Source of the DNA: Stenotrophomonas sp. 364
GTDB lineage: Bacteria; Pseudomonadota; Gammaproteobacteria; Xanthomonadales; Xanthomonadaceae
Length of the DNA stretch: 64,000 nt
Assembly (NCBI RefSeq): GCF_009832905.1
Contig: NZ_CP047135.1
Location: 2,520,001 to 2,584,000 of the forward strand
Direction of reading: 5' to 3'
Positions within the stretch are counted from its first letter, which is position 1, and each line of letters opens with the position of its first letter. Below the pieces are notes generated by a model. It had not been told where the DNA came from and made no database searches. It worked only from the letters and a program-made list of their open reading frames with translations. The translations under genes and the position numbers were made by a program. Shown in pieces: positions 49,058 through 57,390 of this stretch.

Positions 49058-49495
49058 ATGAGCCAGCCCGCCACGCCCCACCGCCCCTCCGCCGCCTACC
49101 GCTATCTGTTGGTCGGCGTGCTCGGCGTGGTGGTCGGTCTCATCGCCACGGTCATGGTGTCGCGTGCCATCCAGGCCCGCCAGGATCCGTTTCCCGATGC
49201 CCTCATGCACGTCATGAACCGCCAGGTGCAGCTGCTGCAGGACGCCCAGGCACAGAACCGCTGCACCCTGGCCGACAGCGTGCCGCGCCTGCAGACCCTG
49301 CGCTCGTTGTCCAACGACGTGGACCTGGCCTTCCCCGGCCTCAAGGACAGCCAGGGCTTCCAGCAGCATGCCAGCGCACTGCGCGCCACCCTCAACCAGG
49401 CCCTGGCCGCCCCGCCCACCGACTGCGTCGGCATGGGCCAGCTGGTGGAGAAGATCCAGAACGACTGCAAGGCCTGCCACCAGGATTTCCGCTGA
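49058..49495 (+). CDS. Membrane-anchored c-type cytochrome (class II-like)
   Basis: The 145-residue protein has an uncleaved-looking N-terminal membrane segment (YRYLLVGVLGVVVGLIATVM) and a helical domain. The single heme-attachment motif CKACH (Cys137, Cys140, His141) sits four residues from the C-terminus, the position used by class II cytochromes such as cytochrome c'. Two further Cys residues (NRCTLA, TDCVGM) could form a disulfide. It would carry electrons in the periplasm; partner unknown. AGGA precedes the start. Confidence 0.8.
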   Translation: MSQPATPHRPSAAYRYLLVGVLGVVVGLIATVMVSRAIQARQDPFPDALMHVMNRQVQLLQDAQAQNRCTLADSVPRLQTLRSLSNDVDLAFPGLKDSQGFQQHASALRATLNQALAAPPTDCVGMGQLVEKIQNDCKACHQDFR

Positions 49496-49613
49496 TTCAT
49501 CTGGCAGCCACGCTCGGGCCCCGGGATTGGCGCGCTGTTCACGGACTACAGGACACGATCTGCGGCATGCGCCCCAGACGCATTCGACCACCCCTCTGGC
49601 CAGGAGAACCACC

Positions 49614-50102
49614 ATGAAGATCCAACTCATTGCTGCAGCCGCCGTCGCCACCGTCGCACTGGCCGGCTGCGCGACCACCTCGCCCGGCTATGGCAGCGGC
49701 GGTTACAACAACGGTTATGGCAACAACGGCGGCTACAACAACACCAACAACCGCTGCGCCGATTGCGGCATCGTCACCCGCATCAACCAGGTTGCCTCTG
49801 GCCGTACCGCGCCCTCGGCCACCGGCGCGATCCTGGGCGGCCTGGTCGGTGCGGTCGCCGGCCATGAAATCTCCGACCACACCGGCGGCAGCAAGGGCAA
49901 CCAGAACATCGCCGCCGCCGCGGGCGCCGTGGGTGGCGCACTGGCCGGCAACCAGATCCAGAAGAACGTCACCAGCGACACCTTCGACATCACCGTGCGC
50001 ATGGACGATGGCCGCACCGTGGTGGTCAACCAGCGTGATCTGGGCGGTATCCGCGAAAACACCTACGTCCGCGTAGTGAACGGCAAGGTGATCCTGCGCT
50101 GA
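49614..50102 (+). CDS. Glycine-zipper 2TM lipoprotein
   Basis: The 162-residue lipoprotein (signal MKIQLIAAAAVATVALAGC, lipobox LAGC) has a Gly/Asn/Tyr-rich linker (GYGSGGYNNGYGNNGGYNNT), a CxxC motif (RCADCG) and a glycine-zipper segment (TGAILGGLVGAVAGHEISDH, AAAAGAVGGALAGNQIQ). A beta domain follows (TFDITVRMDDGRTVVVNQRD). It resembles SlyB/PcP-type outer-membrane lipoproteins. AGGAGA precedes the start, and a strong terminator follows the stop. Confidence 0.85.
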   Translation: MKIQLIAAAAVATVALAGCATTSPGYGSGGYNNGYGNNGGYNNTNNRCADCGIVTRINQVASGRTAPSATGAILGGLVGAVAGHEISDHTGGSKGNQNIAAAAGAVGGALAGNQIQKNVTSDTFDITVRMDDGRTVVVNQRDLGGIRENTYVRVVNGKVILR

Positions 50103-50126
50103 TTACGACGCGCCCCAACGCGACGT

Positions 50127-50157
50127 AAAAAAAGGGCCCGCGCAAGCGGGCCCTTTT
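50127..50157. terminator. Bidirectional intrinsic terminator
   Basis: The stem AAAGGGCCCGC/GCGGGCCCTTT with loop GCAA is flanked by A and T runs. It can end the lipoprotein transcript on the plus strand and the cold-shock gene transcript on the minus strand. Confidence 0.9.
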
Positions 50158-50187
50158 CGTGTTTCATCCGCTGACGTCGGTGTGCGC

Positions 50188-50391
50188 TTAGAGCGGCTTC
50201 ACCTTGTCTGCCTGCAAGCCCTTCTGGCCGGTCACGACTTCGAACTCGACCGCCTGGCCTTCCTTCAGGCTCTTGAAGCCCTGGGACTCGATCGCGCGGA
50301 AATGCACGAACACGTCCTCGCCGCTTTCACGGCTGATGAAACCAAAACCCTTAGCGTCGTTGAACCACTTGACGGTGCCCTTCTCAGCCAT
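50188..50391 (-). CDS. Cold-shock domain protein (CspA family)
   Basis: The 67-residue single-domain protein carries both nucleic-acid-binding motifs, GFGFI (RNP1-type) and VFVHF (RNP2-type), in [20 protein letters not shown]. It would bind single-stranded RNA/DNA as an RNA chaperone. GGGAG lies nine bases before the start. The predicted promoter gives a leader of about 170 nt, as in cold-induced csp genes. Confidence 0.95.
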   Translation of the reverse strand: MAEKGTVKWFNDAKGFGFISRESGEDVFVHFRAIESQGFKSLKEGQAVEFEVVTGQKGLQADKVKPL

Positions 50392-50569
50392 CTCAGCTAC
50401 TCCCTAACTGTCTGTCTTGTTGTTGGATACGCCCTGACAGGCGGCTGACAGCAAGGGGGAAGCGAGGTGCAACGATGCAGCGGATCAGAAGATCTACCAT
50501 CATCAGGCCACGATCCACGGTGACCTTGCCAAGCTCAGCGAGGTCAACTTAACCCGAGCAAAACGAAAA

Positions 50570-50598
50570 ATCAACTGTGAAAAGCTTTCACATGTCAA
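50570..50598 (-). promoter_or_regulatory. csp promoter with a palindromic spacer
   Basis: On the minus strand TTGACA (50598-50593) is a perfect -35 element. The 17-bp spacer after it is the perfect palindrome TGTGAAA-GCT-TTTCACA (50592-50576), and GTTGAT (50575-50570) is a weak -10. The palindrome therefore exactly fills the promoter spacer. Transcription from here would give a 5' leader of about 170 nt before the csp start at 50391. Confidence 0.55.
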
Positions 50599-50626
50599 CC
50601 CTATTTCCCACACCATACCGGACAGC

Positions 50627-51112
50627 ATGGACTATTCATTCATCTTCTACCTGCTAGCCGCCCTTCTGGTGCTGACGGGCATCGCAGGCATCGTGCTGCC
50701 GGCCCTGCCCGGCATTCCCCTGGTCTTCGCCGGTCTGCTGGTGGCCGCCTGGACCGACGGCTTCGCCCACGTGGGCTGGGTGCCCCTGACCCTGCTCGGG
50801 ATCCTGACCCTGCTCTCCTTCGCCGTGGACATCCTGGCCACGGTGGTGGGCGCGCAGCGGGTCGGGGCCAGCCGCAAGGCACTGTGGGGCACGGTCCTGG
50901 GCAGCATCGCCGGGCTGTTCTTCATGCCGATCGGGCTGCTGGCGGGCCCGCTGCTGGGTGCGTTGGCCGGCGAGTACTGGCACACGCGCGAACTGGGCCG
51001 CTCCACCAAGGTGGGCCTGGCGACCTGGCTCGGGATCCTGCTCGGGGTGGCCCTGAAAATGGCGCTGGTGGTGGCGATGCTTGGCCTGTTCGCCTTTGCG
51101 TGGTTCTTCTGA
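50627..51112 (+). CDS. DUF456 family membrane protein
   Basis: The 161-residue protein has about four hydrophobic segments with many small residues. These include LLAALLVLTGIAGIVLPALPGIPLVFAGLL-type helices, a central AVDILATVVGAQRVGASRKA segment characteristic of DUF456, and GLFFMPIGLLAGPLLGALAG. Function is unknown. It is divergent from the cold-shock gene and shares the 235-bp region between them. Confidence 0.87.
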   Translation: MDYSFIFYLLAALLVLTGIAGIVLPALPGIPLVFAGLLVAAWTDGFAHVGWVPLTLLGILTLLSFAVDILATVVGAQRVGASRKALWGTVLGSIAGLFFMPIGLLAGPLLGALAGEYWHTRELGRSTKVGLATWLGILLGVALKMALVVAMLGLFAFAWFF

Positions 51113-51254
51113 GGCCCGCGCTTTTCACACCCCGCGCACGGGCCTGACCGGCATAAATCCCGCTGCGGGACCATGGCGGGCGCTGGCAGGATCGGCGGGC
51201 AACGGCCACACTGTTCCGAAAACCCCATTCATCTTTGCCACCTGGCCTGCTTTC

Positions 51255-52421
51255 ATGACCTCTTCGCGCCCACGCTCCGCCCTGTTCACCGCCTTGGCTT
51301 TGGCCTCTGCCAGCCTGCCTGTGGCCGCCCAGGAAGCGGCCCCCACCCCGGCCTCGCCGGAGGCGTGTGCGCTGGTCGATACCGACGCCGCGCGGCTGAC
51401 CTGCTACGACAAACTGTTCGGCCACACCCGCGGGGTGACCGAGGCCGCCGATGCCGCCGCGGTTGCCGCGCAGCAGGCCCGTCGCGACGAACGCCAGGCC
51501 GCGCGCACGGCCGAGGCCGATGCACCGGCAACGCAGCGCGCCAAACAGCGTATCGGCGAGCTGTTCAAAAGCGACGGCCACGAAGATGCACTGGCCAACG
51601 CGGGCAAGGGCTCGCTGCTGGACAGCCGTTGGGAACTGGCGCAGGACTCCAAGCTGGGCGCGTTCCAGCTGCGTGCCTACAAGCCGGTGTACCTGCTGCC
51701 GGCGTTCTGGACCAGCGACAAGAACCAGACCCCGCAGTCACCCAACCCGGCCAACACGGTCACCACCCCGCAGCTGCTGGACAGCAACGAGCTGAAGTTC
51801 CAGCTGAGCTTCAAGACCAAGGTGGTGGAGAACCTGTTCGGCGACAACGGCGACATCTGGGCCGGCTATACCCAGAGCTCGCGCTGGCAGGCCTACAACG
51901 CCGAAAACTCGCGCCCGTTCCGCGAAACCAACTACGAACCCGAAATGATGCTGCTGTTCCGCAACGGCTATTCGATCGGCGGCTGGCGCGGGCGCATGAG
52001 CGGGATCAGCGTCAACCACATGTCCAACGGCCGCCCCGACCCCTTGTCGCGCAGCTGGAACCGGGTGATCGCCACCATCGGCCTTGACCGCGAAAACTGG
52101 GCACTGGTGCTGCGCCCGTGGTATCGCCTGCCCGAAGATCGCAAGGACGACAACAACCCGGATATCGAGGATTACATGGGCCGCGGCGACGCCACCCTGA
52201 CCTGGAACCGGAATGGCCACGAAGTCTCGCTGATGGCGCGCCATTCGCTGCGCGGCGGCGACCGTTCGCACGGGGCGGTGCAGCTGGACTACGGCTTCCC
52301 GATCAGCAACCTGCTGCGTGGCCACGTGCAGGTGTTCGATGGCTATGGCGAGAGCATGATCGACTACAACCACAAGGCCACCTACATCGGCCTGGGCGTG
52401 TCGCTGCTGGAGTGGTACTGA
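51255..52421 (+). CDS. pldA: Outer-membrane phospholipase A1 (OMPLA)
   Basis: The 388-residue precursor has a signal peptide (cut near residue 26 after LPVAAQ). An N-terminal extension of about 95 residues follows, containing CALVDTDAARLTCYDKLFG and an Ala/Arg-rich helix, and then the beta-barrel phospholipase. The catalytic triad appears as His255 and Ser257 in NHMSNG plus Asn269, the same 14-residue His-Asn spacing as in E. coli PldA. It hydrolyses phospholipids that reach the outer leaflet. It is about 100 residues longer than E. coli PldA because of the extension. The stop overlaps the next gene (TGATG). Confidence 0.9.
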   Translation: MTSSRPRSALFTALALASASLPVAAQEAAPTPASPEACALVDTDAARLTCYDKLFGHTRGVTEAADAAAVAAQQARRDERQAARTAEADAPATQRAKQRIGELFKSDGHEDALANAGKGSLLDSRWELAQDSKLGAFQLRAYKPVYLLPAFWTSDKNQTPQSPNPANTVTTPQLLDSNELKFQLSFKTKVVENLFGDNGDIWAGYTQSSRWQAYNAENSRPFRETNYEPEMMLLFRNGYSIGGWRGRMSGISVNHMSNGRPDPLSRSWNRVIATIGLDRENWALVLRPWYRLPEDRKDDNNPDIEDYMGRGDATLTWNRNGHEVSLMARHSLRGGDRSHGAVQLDYGFPISNLLRGHVQVFDGYGESMIDYNHKATYIGLGVSLLEWY

Positions 52422-52774
52422 TGGCGGTAACGATCTGGCACAACCCGCGCTGCAGCAATTCGCGCGGGGCGTTGCAGATCCTGCGTGAGCACGGGATCCA
52501 ACCCACCGTCATCGCCTACCTGGACACCCCGCCGGACGTGGCCACGCTGACGGCGCTGGTGGCGGCGATGGGCACCGGCGCACGTGCGCTGCTGCGCACC
52601 AAAGAAGCCGCCTACGCCGACCTCGGCCTGGACGATCCGACCCTGGACGACGCCGCCCTGATGGCGGCGATGCACACGCACCCGGCGCTGATCAACCGCC
52701 CGATCGTGCGCACCCCGCGCGGCGTGCGGCTGTGCCGGCCGCCGGAAACCGTGCTGGAGATCCTGCCGGCCTGA
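52421..52774 (+). CDS. ArsC-family arsenate-reductase-like protein (thioredoxin fold)
   Basis: The 117-residue protein begins MAVTIWHNPRCSNSRGALQI, with the active Cys11 in the NPRCSNSR loop of glutaredoxin-dependent ArsC proteins. The family's RTKEAAYADLGLD and NRPIVRTPRGVRLCRPPE segments follow. It may reduce arsenate with glutathione/glutaredoxin, though many ArsC/YfgD-like proteins outside ars operons have other or unknown roles. The ATG overlaps the pldA stop by one base. Confidence 0.85.
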   Translation: MAVTIWHNPRCSNSRGALQILREHGIQPTVIAYLDTPPDVATLTALVAAMGTGARALLRTKEAAYADLGLDDPTLDDAALMAAMHTHPALINRPIVRTPRGVRLCRPPETVLEILPA

Positions 52775-52791
52775 CGCCGGCGTGCGGCGGG

Positions 52792-53139
52792 TCAACCGCC
52801 GCAGCGGCTCACGCAGCGGTCGCGTTCTTCACCGCAGCGCAGCGCCGGCGAACGGTTGCGGCAGAAGTCGGCACTGGCCTGGCACGAACGGCGCAACTCC
52901 GGGTTGTCGATCTTGTCGCAGCGACCGTCGCGCTGGGTGGCCACCCCGGTGCCGCAGGTATCGCTGCTGGCACCGCCCAGTGGGCTGGCCGAGCAGCTGT
53001 CGTAGCGACTCTGGCAGAGCGCCATGCACTGGTTGGCGGCGGTCACCTCGCGCAGGCTGGGGGCCGAGTAGGTATCGCCGTCGCTGCTGCAGGCAGCAAG
53101 CAGCAGGGTCAGCAGCATCACAGACAGCATCCGTGGCAT
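52792..53139 (-). CDS. Cys-rich lipoprotein of unknown function
   Basis: The 115-residue precursor MPRMLSVMLLTLLLAACSSD has a lipobox LAAC. The mature domain has ten further Cys residues arranged partly as CxxxC motifs (QCMALCQSRYDSC, RCDKI, FCRNRSPALRCGEERDRCVS), suggesting a small disulfide-stabilised domain. AAGGAG precedes the start at 53139. I recognise no named family. Confidence 0.75.
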   Translation of the reverse strand: MPRMLSVMLLTLLLAACSSDGDTYSAPSLREVTAANQCMALCQSRYDSCSASPLGGASSDTCGTGVATQRDGRCDKIDNPELRRSCQASADFCRNRSPALRCGEERDRCVSRCGG

Positions 53140-53236
53140 GGTCGTGCTCCTTGTTGGTCGGTGCGGATGCACCCTGCGCATCCCAGGTAAAGGTAACACC
53201 GCTGGCGTCGCGGTCGCTGCACCGCCAGACCGCGCA

Positions 53237-53872
53237 TCACCGCCAGTCGGTGATGCCTTCGCGCCGGTACACTTCGATGAAGGCCGGGCGCGCCTTGAGC
53301 CGGTCGGCGTAGGCCTTGAGCACCGGCCAGGTGTCGCTCGGCACGGGCATGTTGCGCGACCAGCGCAGCAGCATCACCAGCATCAGGTCGACCACGCTCA
53401 GCTGCGCGCCCAGCATGTATGGGCCGCCCGCCTGCAGGTGGTCGGACAGCCGCTGCCACGCCGCTTCCAGGCGTTGCCGCGCATGCTCCCGGGTGTCGCC
53501 GGCATTGTCCGGTCCGGCCATTTCATGGGCGTAGAACCACGCGCGGTACGCCGGCTGCACGGTATTGGCACACCAGAACATCCAGCGATAGGCCTCGCCG
53601 CGTTCCGGGCTGCCCACCGCCGGCAGGAAACCCGCCTGCGGATGCAGGTCGGCCAGGTGCAGCGCAATCGCCGCCGCTTCGGTCAGCACCTGCCCGTCCA
53701 TGACCAGCGTGGGCACCACACCGGCGGGGTTGAGCGCCAGGTAGTCGTCCGACTTGTGCTGCCGGGTTTCGAAATCGAGCAGCACCAGGTCGTGCTCGAC
53801 GCCCAGTTCGATCAGCAGCCAATGCACCACCAGCGAGGCGGTACTGGGGGAACCATACAAGGTGGTGAGCAT
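53237..53872 (-). CDS. Glutathione S-transferase
   Basis: The 211-residue protein has a thioredoxin-fold N-terminal domain (LTTLYGSPSTASLVVHWLLI, LALNPAGVVPTLVMDGQVLT, and the glutathione-contact region TEAAAIALHLADL). An all-helical C-terminal domain follows (GPYMLGAQLSVVDLMLVMLL). Subclass and substrate are not evident. No strong ribosome binding site is seen before the start. Confidence 0.9.
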   Translation of the reverse strand: MLTTLYGSPSTASLVVHWLLIELGVEHDLVLLDFETRQHKSDDYLALNPAGVVPTLVMDGQVLTEAAAIALHLADLHPQAGFLPAVGSPERGEAYRWMFWCANTVQPAYRAWFYAHEMAGPDNAGDTREHARQRLEAAWQRLSDHLQAGGPYMLGAQLSVVDLMLVMLLRWSRNMPVPSDTWPVLKAYADRLKARPAFIEVYRREGITDWR

Positions 53873-54023
53873 GCGCGGCGCCTGTCAGGGGAAGCCTTCG
53901 ATTATGCGCCGTCCGGCGGTCTGCAATGGATACAGATGCACGCCTGCGCAGGGCGGCGCTGTGGCTGTTGCGTCGCGCCACGCAGGCCTAGCATGCGCCG
54001 CACCTATCCCCCGGAGTGCGGCG

Positions 54024-54659
54024 ATGCCCGAGCTGTCCCACCTGCTGGCATTCGGCCTGATCTCGCTGGGCATGGTGCTCACCCCCGGGCCGAACATGAT
54101 CTACCTGGTGTCGCGCTCGATCTGCCAGGGGCGCGCCGCCGGTCTGGTGTCGCTGGGCGGCATCGCGCTCGGGTTCCTGGTCTACCTGCTGTGCGCGGCG
54201 CTGGGCATTACCGCATTGTTGATGGCCGTGCCGCACGCGTACGACGCCCTGCGCATCGCCGGTGCGCTGTACCTGCTCTACCTGGCCTGGCAGGCGCTGC
54301 GTCCGGGCGGGCCGTCGCCGTTCCAGCTGCGCGACCTGCCGCGCGACAGCCCGCGCCGGTTGTTTGCGATGGGCCTGTTCACCGCCCTGCTCAACCCGAA
54401 GATCGCGGTGATGTACCTATCGCTGCTGCCGCAGTTCATCCAGCCCAGCAGACATGGCAGCGTGATGGCGCAGTCGGTGGTGCTGGGGCTGGTGCAGATC
54501 GCCACCAGCCTCGGCGTCAATGCGTTGATCGTGCTGGCCGCCGGCAGCATTGCGGCCTTCCTGGCGAGGCGGCCGCGCTGGCAGGCGGTGCAGCGCGCGC
54601 TGATGGGCACGGTGCTGGGTGCGCTGGCGGTGCGGATGTTGGTGGACGTGCGACGGTGA
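54024..54659 (+). CDS. LysE/RhtB-family amino-acid exporter
   Basis: The 211-residue membrane protein has the LysE/RhtB N-terminal motif LISLGMVLTPGPNMIYLVSR, about six hydrophobic segments, LRIAGALYLLYLAWQALRPG, and FAMGLFTALLNPKIAVMYLS. These proteins export amino acids or homoserine lactones. GGAG lies before the ATG. A terminator follows 46 bp after the stop. Confidence 0.92.
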   Translation: MPELSHLLAFGLISLGMVLTPGPNMIYLVSRSICQGRAAGLVSLGGIALGFLVYLLCAALGITALLMAVPHAYDALRIAGALYLLYLAWQALRPGGPSPFQLRDLPRDSPRRLFAMGLFTALLNPKIAVMYLSLLPQFIQPSRHGSVMAQSVVLGLVQIATSLGVNALIVLAAGSIAAFLARRPRWQAVQRALMGTVLGALAVRMLVDVRR

Positions 54660-54666
54660 GGATGCG

Positions 54667-54689
54667 CCGACCAACGGTCGGCGGCTACC
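54667..54689. repeat. SMAG palindrome
   Basis: GCCGACCAACGGTCGGCGGC followed by TACC lies 8 bp after the LysE-family gene stop codon. Confidence 0.65.
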
Positions 54690-54705
54690 GGGATGTGCGG
54701 CAACG

Positions 54706-54733
54706 AAAAACGGCGCCCTCGGGCGCCGTTTTT
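54706..54733. terminator. Bidirectional intrinsic terminator
   Basis: The stem AACGGCGCCC/GGGCGCCGTT with a two-base loop is flanked by A5 and T5. It separates the converging LysE-family and fumarase genes. Confidence 0.9.
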
Positions 54734-54771
54734 CGTGTCTGGGTGCCAACCGAGGGCCGGTATCCAGAAGA

Positions 54772-56289
54772 TCAGGCCACCACCACCGGAATCTTGCCGA
54801 TGCGGGCCTGCCATTCGCGCGGGCCGGTGACGTGCACCGATTCGCCGGTGGAATCCACCGCCACGGTCACCGGCATGTCCTGCACGGTGAACTCGTAGAT
54901 CGCTTCCATGCCCAGGTCGGCGTAACCGACCACCTTGGCCGCCTTGATCGCCTTGGACACCAGGTAGGCCGAACCGCCGACCGCCATCAGGTAGGCCGAC
55001 TTGTTGTCACGGATCGCCTCGATCGCCGCCGGGCCGCGCTCGGCCTTGCCGACCATGCCCAGCAGGCCGGTCTGTTCCAGCACCTGGCGGGTGAACTTGT
55101 CCATGCGCGTGGCAGTGGTCGGACCGGCCGGGCCCACCACTTCGTCGCGCACCGGATCGACCGGGCCCACGTAGTAGATGAAGCGGCCCTTGAGGTCGAC
55201 CGGCAGCGGCTCACCCTTGTCCAGCATTTCCACCATGCGCTTGTGCGCGGCATCGCGGCCGGTGAGCAGCTTGCCGTTGAGCAGCAGGGTCTGGCCCGGT
55301 TTCCAGCTGGCCACGTCTTCGGGGGTGATCGTGTCGAGGTCCACACGGGTGCCCTTGGAGGCGTCGTAGGTGATCTGCGGCCAGTCTTCCAGCGACGGCG
55401 GATCCAGCATCACCGGTCCGCTGCCGTCCAGGGTGAAGTGCGCATGGCGGGTGGCCGCGCAGTTGGGGATCATCGCCACCGGCAGGTTGGCCGCGTGGGT
55501 CGGGAAGTCCTTGACCTTGATGTCCAGCACCGTGGTCAGGCCGCCCAGGCCCTGCGCACCGATGCCCAGCGCGTTGACCTTGTCGAACAGCTCCAGACGC
55601 AGTTCTTCGGCGCGGTTGGAGGCGCCACGGGCCTTGAGCTCGTTGATGTCGATCGGCTCCATCAGCGATTCCTTGGCCAGCAGCATCGCCTTTTCGGCGG
55701 TGCCGCCGATGCCGATGCCGAGCATGCCCGGCGGGCACCAGCCGGCGCCCATGGTCGGCACGGTCTTGAGCACCCAGTCCACGATCGAGTCGGACGGGTT
55801 GAGCATGGCGAACTTGCTCTTGGCTTCCGAACCGCCGCCCTTGGCGGCGACGATCACCTCGACATGGTCACCCGGCACCACCTTGACGTTGACCACGCCC
55901 GGGGTGTTGTCCTTGGTGTTGGTGCGCTTGCCGGCCGGGTCGGCCAGCACCGAGGCGCGCAGCTTGTTGTCCGGGTGGTTGTAGGCGCGGCGCACGCCTT
56001 CGTTGGCCATGTCTTCGACGCCCATGGTGGCATCGTCCCAGCGGACGTTCATGCCGATTTCCAGGAACACGGTGACGATGCCGGTGTCCTGGCAGATCGG
56101 GCGGTGGCCTTCGGCGCACATCCGTGAATTGATCAGGATCTGGGCCATCGCTTCCTTCGCGGCCGGCGATTCCTCGCGCTCGTAGGCGGCGGCGAGGCTC
56201 TTGATGTAATCGACCGGGTGGTAGTACGAAATGTACTGCAGCGCGTCGGCGATGGACTGGATGAGGTCTTCCTGCTTGATCGATGTCAC
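54772..56289 (-). CDS. Fumarate hydratase, class I (iron-sulfur)
   Basis: The 505-residue enzyme catalyses the same reaction as FumC but with an oxygen-sensitive [4Fe-4S] cluster. It has the class I motifs ICQDTGIVTVFLEIGMNVRW, WCPPGMLGIGIGGTAEKAML, the cluster Cys in PNCAATRHAHFTLDGSGPV, LGIGAQGLGGLTTVLDIKVK, and VGPAGPTTATRMDKFTRQVL. The start is GTG at 56289 (VTSIKQEDL). Having both fumarase classes may let the cell keep TCA flux with or without iron and oxygen stress. Confidence 0.94.
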   Translation of the reverse strand: MTSIKQEDLIQSIADALQYISYYHPVDYIKSLAAAYEREESPAAKEAMAQILINSRMCAEGHRPICQDTGIVTVFLEIGMNVRWDDATMGVEDMANEGVRRAYNHPDNKLRASVLADPAGKRTNTKDNTPGVVNVKVVPGDHVEVIVAAKGGGSEAKSKFAMLNPSDSIVDWVLKTVPTMGAGWCPPGMLGIGIGGTAEKAMLLAKESLMEPIDINELKARGASNRAEELRLELFDKVNALGIGAQGLGGLTTVLDIKVKDFPTHAANLPVAMIPNCAATRHAHFTLDGSGPVMLDPPSLEDWPQITYDASKGTRVDLDTITPEDVASWKPGQTLLLNGKLLTGRDAAHKRMVEMLDKGEPLPVDLKGRFIYYVGPVDPVRDEVVGPAGPTTATRMDKFTRQVLEQTGLLGMVGKAERGPAAIEAIRDNKSAYLMAVGGSAYLVSKAIKAAKVVGYADLGMEAIYEFTVQDMPVTVAVDSTGESVHVTGPREWQARIGKIPVVVA

Positions 56290-56423
56290 GACTTGCTCGC
56301 TTGCTGGAGGCTGGCGGGGGTTCAGCCCATCATTTTACCCCCCTCGCGCCGCCAAGGGGCATCGGTCGTGGTCCGAGACCCGGCATCGCGCCCGCACGGC
56401 GTCTGCGGCACAGTGGCGGTACC

Positions 56424-56450
56424 TGTCACAACCGCTCCCCCGGCGGCGTC
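56424..56450 (+). promoter_or_regulatory. ECF41-type promoter in front of the sigma factor gene
   Basis: TGTCACA (56424-56430), 16 bp, CGTC (56447-56450) reproduces the promoter described for ECF41 sigma factors (TGTCACA-N16-CGTC). A start site about seven bases further on would fall at 56457, leaving only a couple of bases before the ATG at 56459, so the mRNA would be leaderless or nearly so. Confidence 0.85.
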
Positions 56451-56458
56451 CTCCCGGC

Positions 56459-57355
56459 ATGACCCCGACCGATACCTTCCAGACCCACCGCCCCCGCCTG
56501 TTCGCCCTGGCCTACCGCCTGCTGGGCAGCCGCAGCGATGCCGAGGACGTGGTCCAGGACGCCTGGCTGCGCTGGCAGGACGCCAACATCGCCAGCATCC
56601 GCGATCCGGAGGGCTGGCTGGTGACCGCCACCACGCGCCTGGGGCTGGACCGCCTGCGGGCGCGGCGCAACGCCCGCATCGAGTACGTGGGGCCGTGGCT
56701 GCCCGAACCGCTGGAGATCGCCCTGGACCCTGATCCGCTGCACGACCCGGCCCAGCGGCATGCGCTGGCCGACGAGGTGTCGATGGCCTTCCTGGCCATG
56801 CTGGAGCAGCTGGGGCCGGACGAGCGCGCCGCCTTCCTGCTCAAGGACGTGTTCGATTACGACTACCCCGACATCGCCCCCCTGCTCGATCACAGCCCGG
56901 CCAACTGCCGGCAGCTGGTGCACCGCGCCCGCCAGCGGCTGCAGGCCGGCAAGTCCCGCTTCGCGGTCAGCGCCGGGCAGCACCGCGACCTGCTGACCCG
57001 CTTCATGGATGCCTCCCAGCGCGGCGACCAGGCGGCCATTCTGTCGCTGCTGCATGCCAATGCCGAGATGGTGTCCGACGGCGGCGGCCGGGTCACGGCG
57101 GCCATCCGCCCGTTGCTAGGCGCCGAACGCATCGCCCAGCTGTACTGGGCGATCGCGCGACGCAACGGGGCGCACCCGGCCCGCATCGGCTACGTCAACG
57201 GCGAACCGGCCATCCTGCGTTTCCAGGGTGAGCAGCTGCACTCGGTGACCCTGGTGAGCATCGACGGCGATCGCATCACGCGGGTGCTGAGCGTGCTCAA
57301 TCCGGAAAAACTCACCGCACTCGTCACAGCGTGCGAGGCGGGCGCGTCCTCCTGA
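56459..57355 (+). CDS. ECF41-family RNA polymerase sigma factor with SnoaL-like C-terminal domain
   Basis: The 298-residue protein has sigma region 2 (RLFALAYRLLGSRSDAEDVV and DAWLRWQ) and region 4 (LGPDERAAFLLKDVFDYDYPD and SPANCRQLVHRARQRLQ). A SnoaL-like extension of about 120 residues replaces an anti-sigma factor. All three ECF41 hallmarks are present: WLPEP at 80-84, DGGGR at 207-211 and NPEK at 281-284. In this family the extension regulates the sigma factor directly, and the partner gene encodes a carboxymuconolactone-decarboxylase-like, oxidoreductase or epimerase protein, here the first kind. A promoter match precedes the gene and a second lies within its 3' end. Confidence 0.95.
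   Translation: MTPTDTFQTHRPRLFALAYRLLGSRSDAEDVVQDAWLRWQDANIASIRDPEGWLVTATTRLGLDRLRARRNARIEYVGPWLPEPLEIALDPDPLHDPAQRHALADEVSMAFLAMLEQLGPDERAAFLLKDVFDYDYPDIAPLLDHSPANCRQLVHRARQRLQAGKSRFAVSAGQHRDLLTRFMDASQRGDQAAILSLLHANAEMVSDGGGRVTAAIRPLLGAERIAQLYWAIARRNGAHPARIGYVNGEPAILRFQGEQLHSVTLVSIDGDRITRVLSVLNPEKLTALVTACEAGASS
57322..57348 (+). promoter_or_regulatory. Second ECF41-type promoter inside the end of the sigma factor gene
   Basis: CGTCACA (57322-57328), 16 bp, CGTC (57345-57348) differs from the TGTCACA-N16-CGTC motif at a single base. It lies in the last 12 codons of the sigma gene, 43 bp before the start of the AhpD-like gene, and would let the sigma factor transcribe its partner directly. 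Confidence 0.75.
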
Positions 57356-57390
57356 TGAAGACGGCCAACGGGGCCGTCATGGAGTCCACC

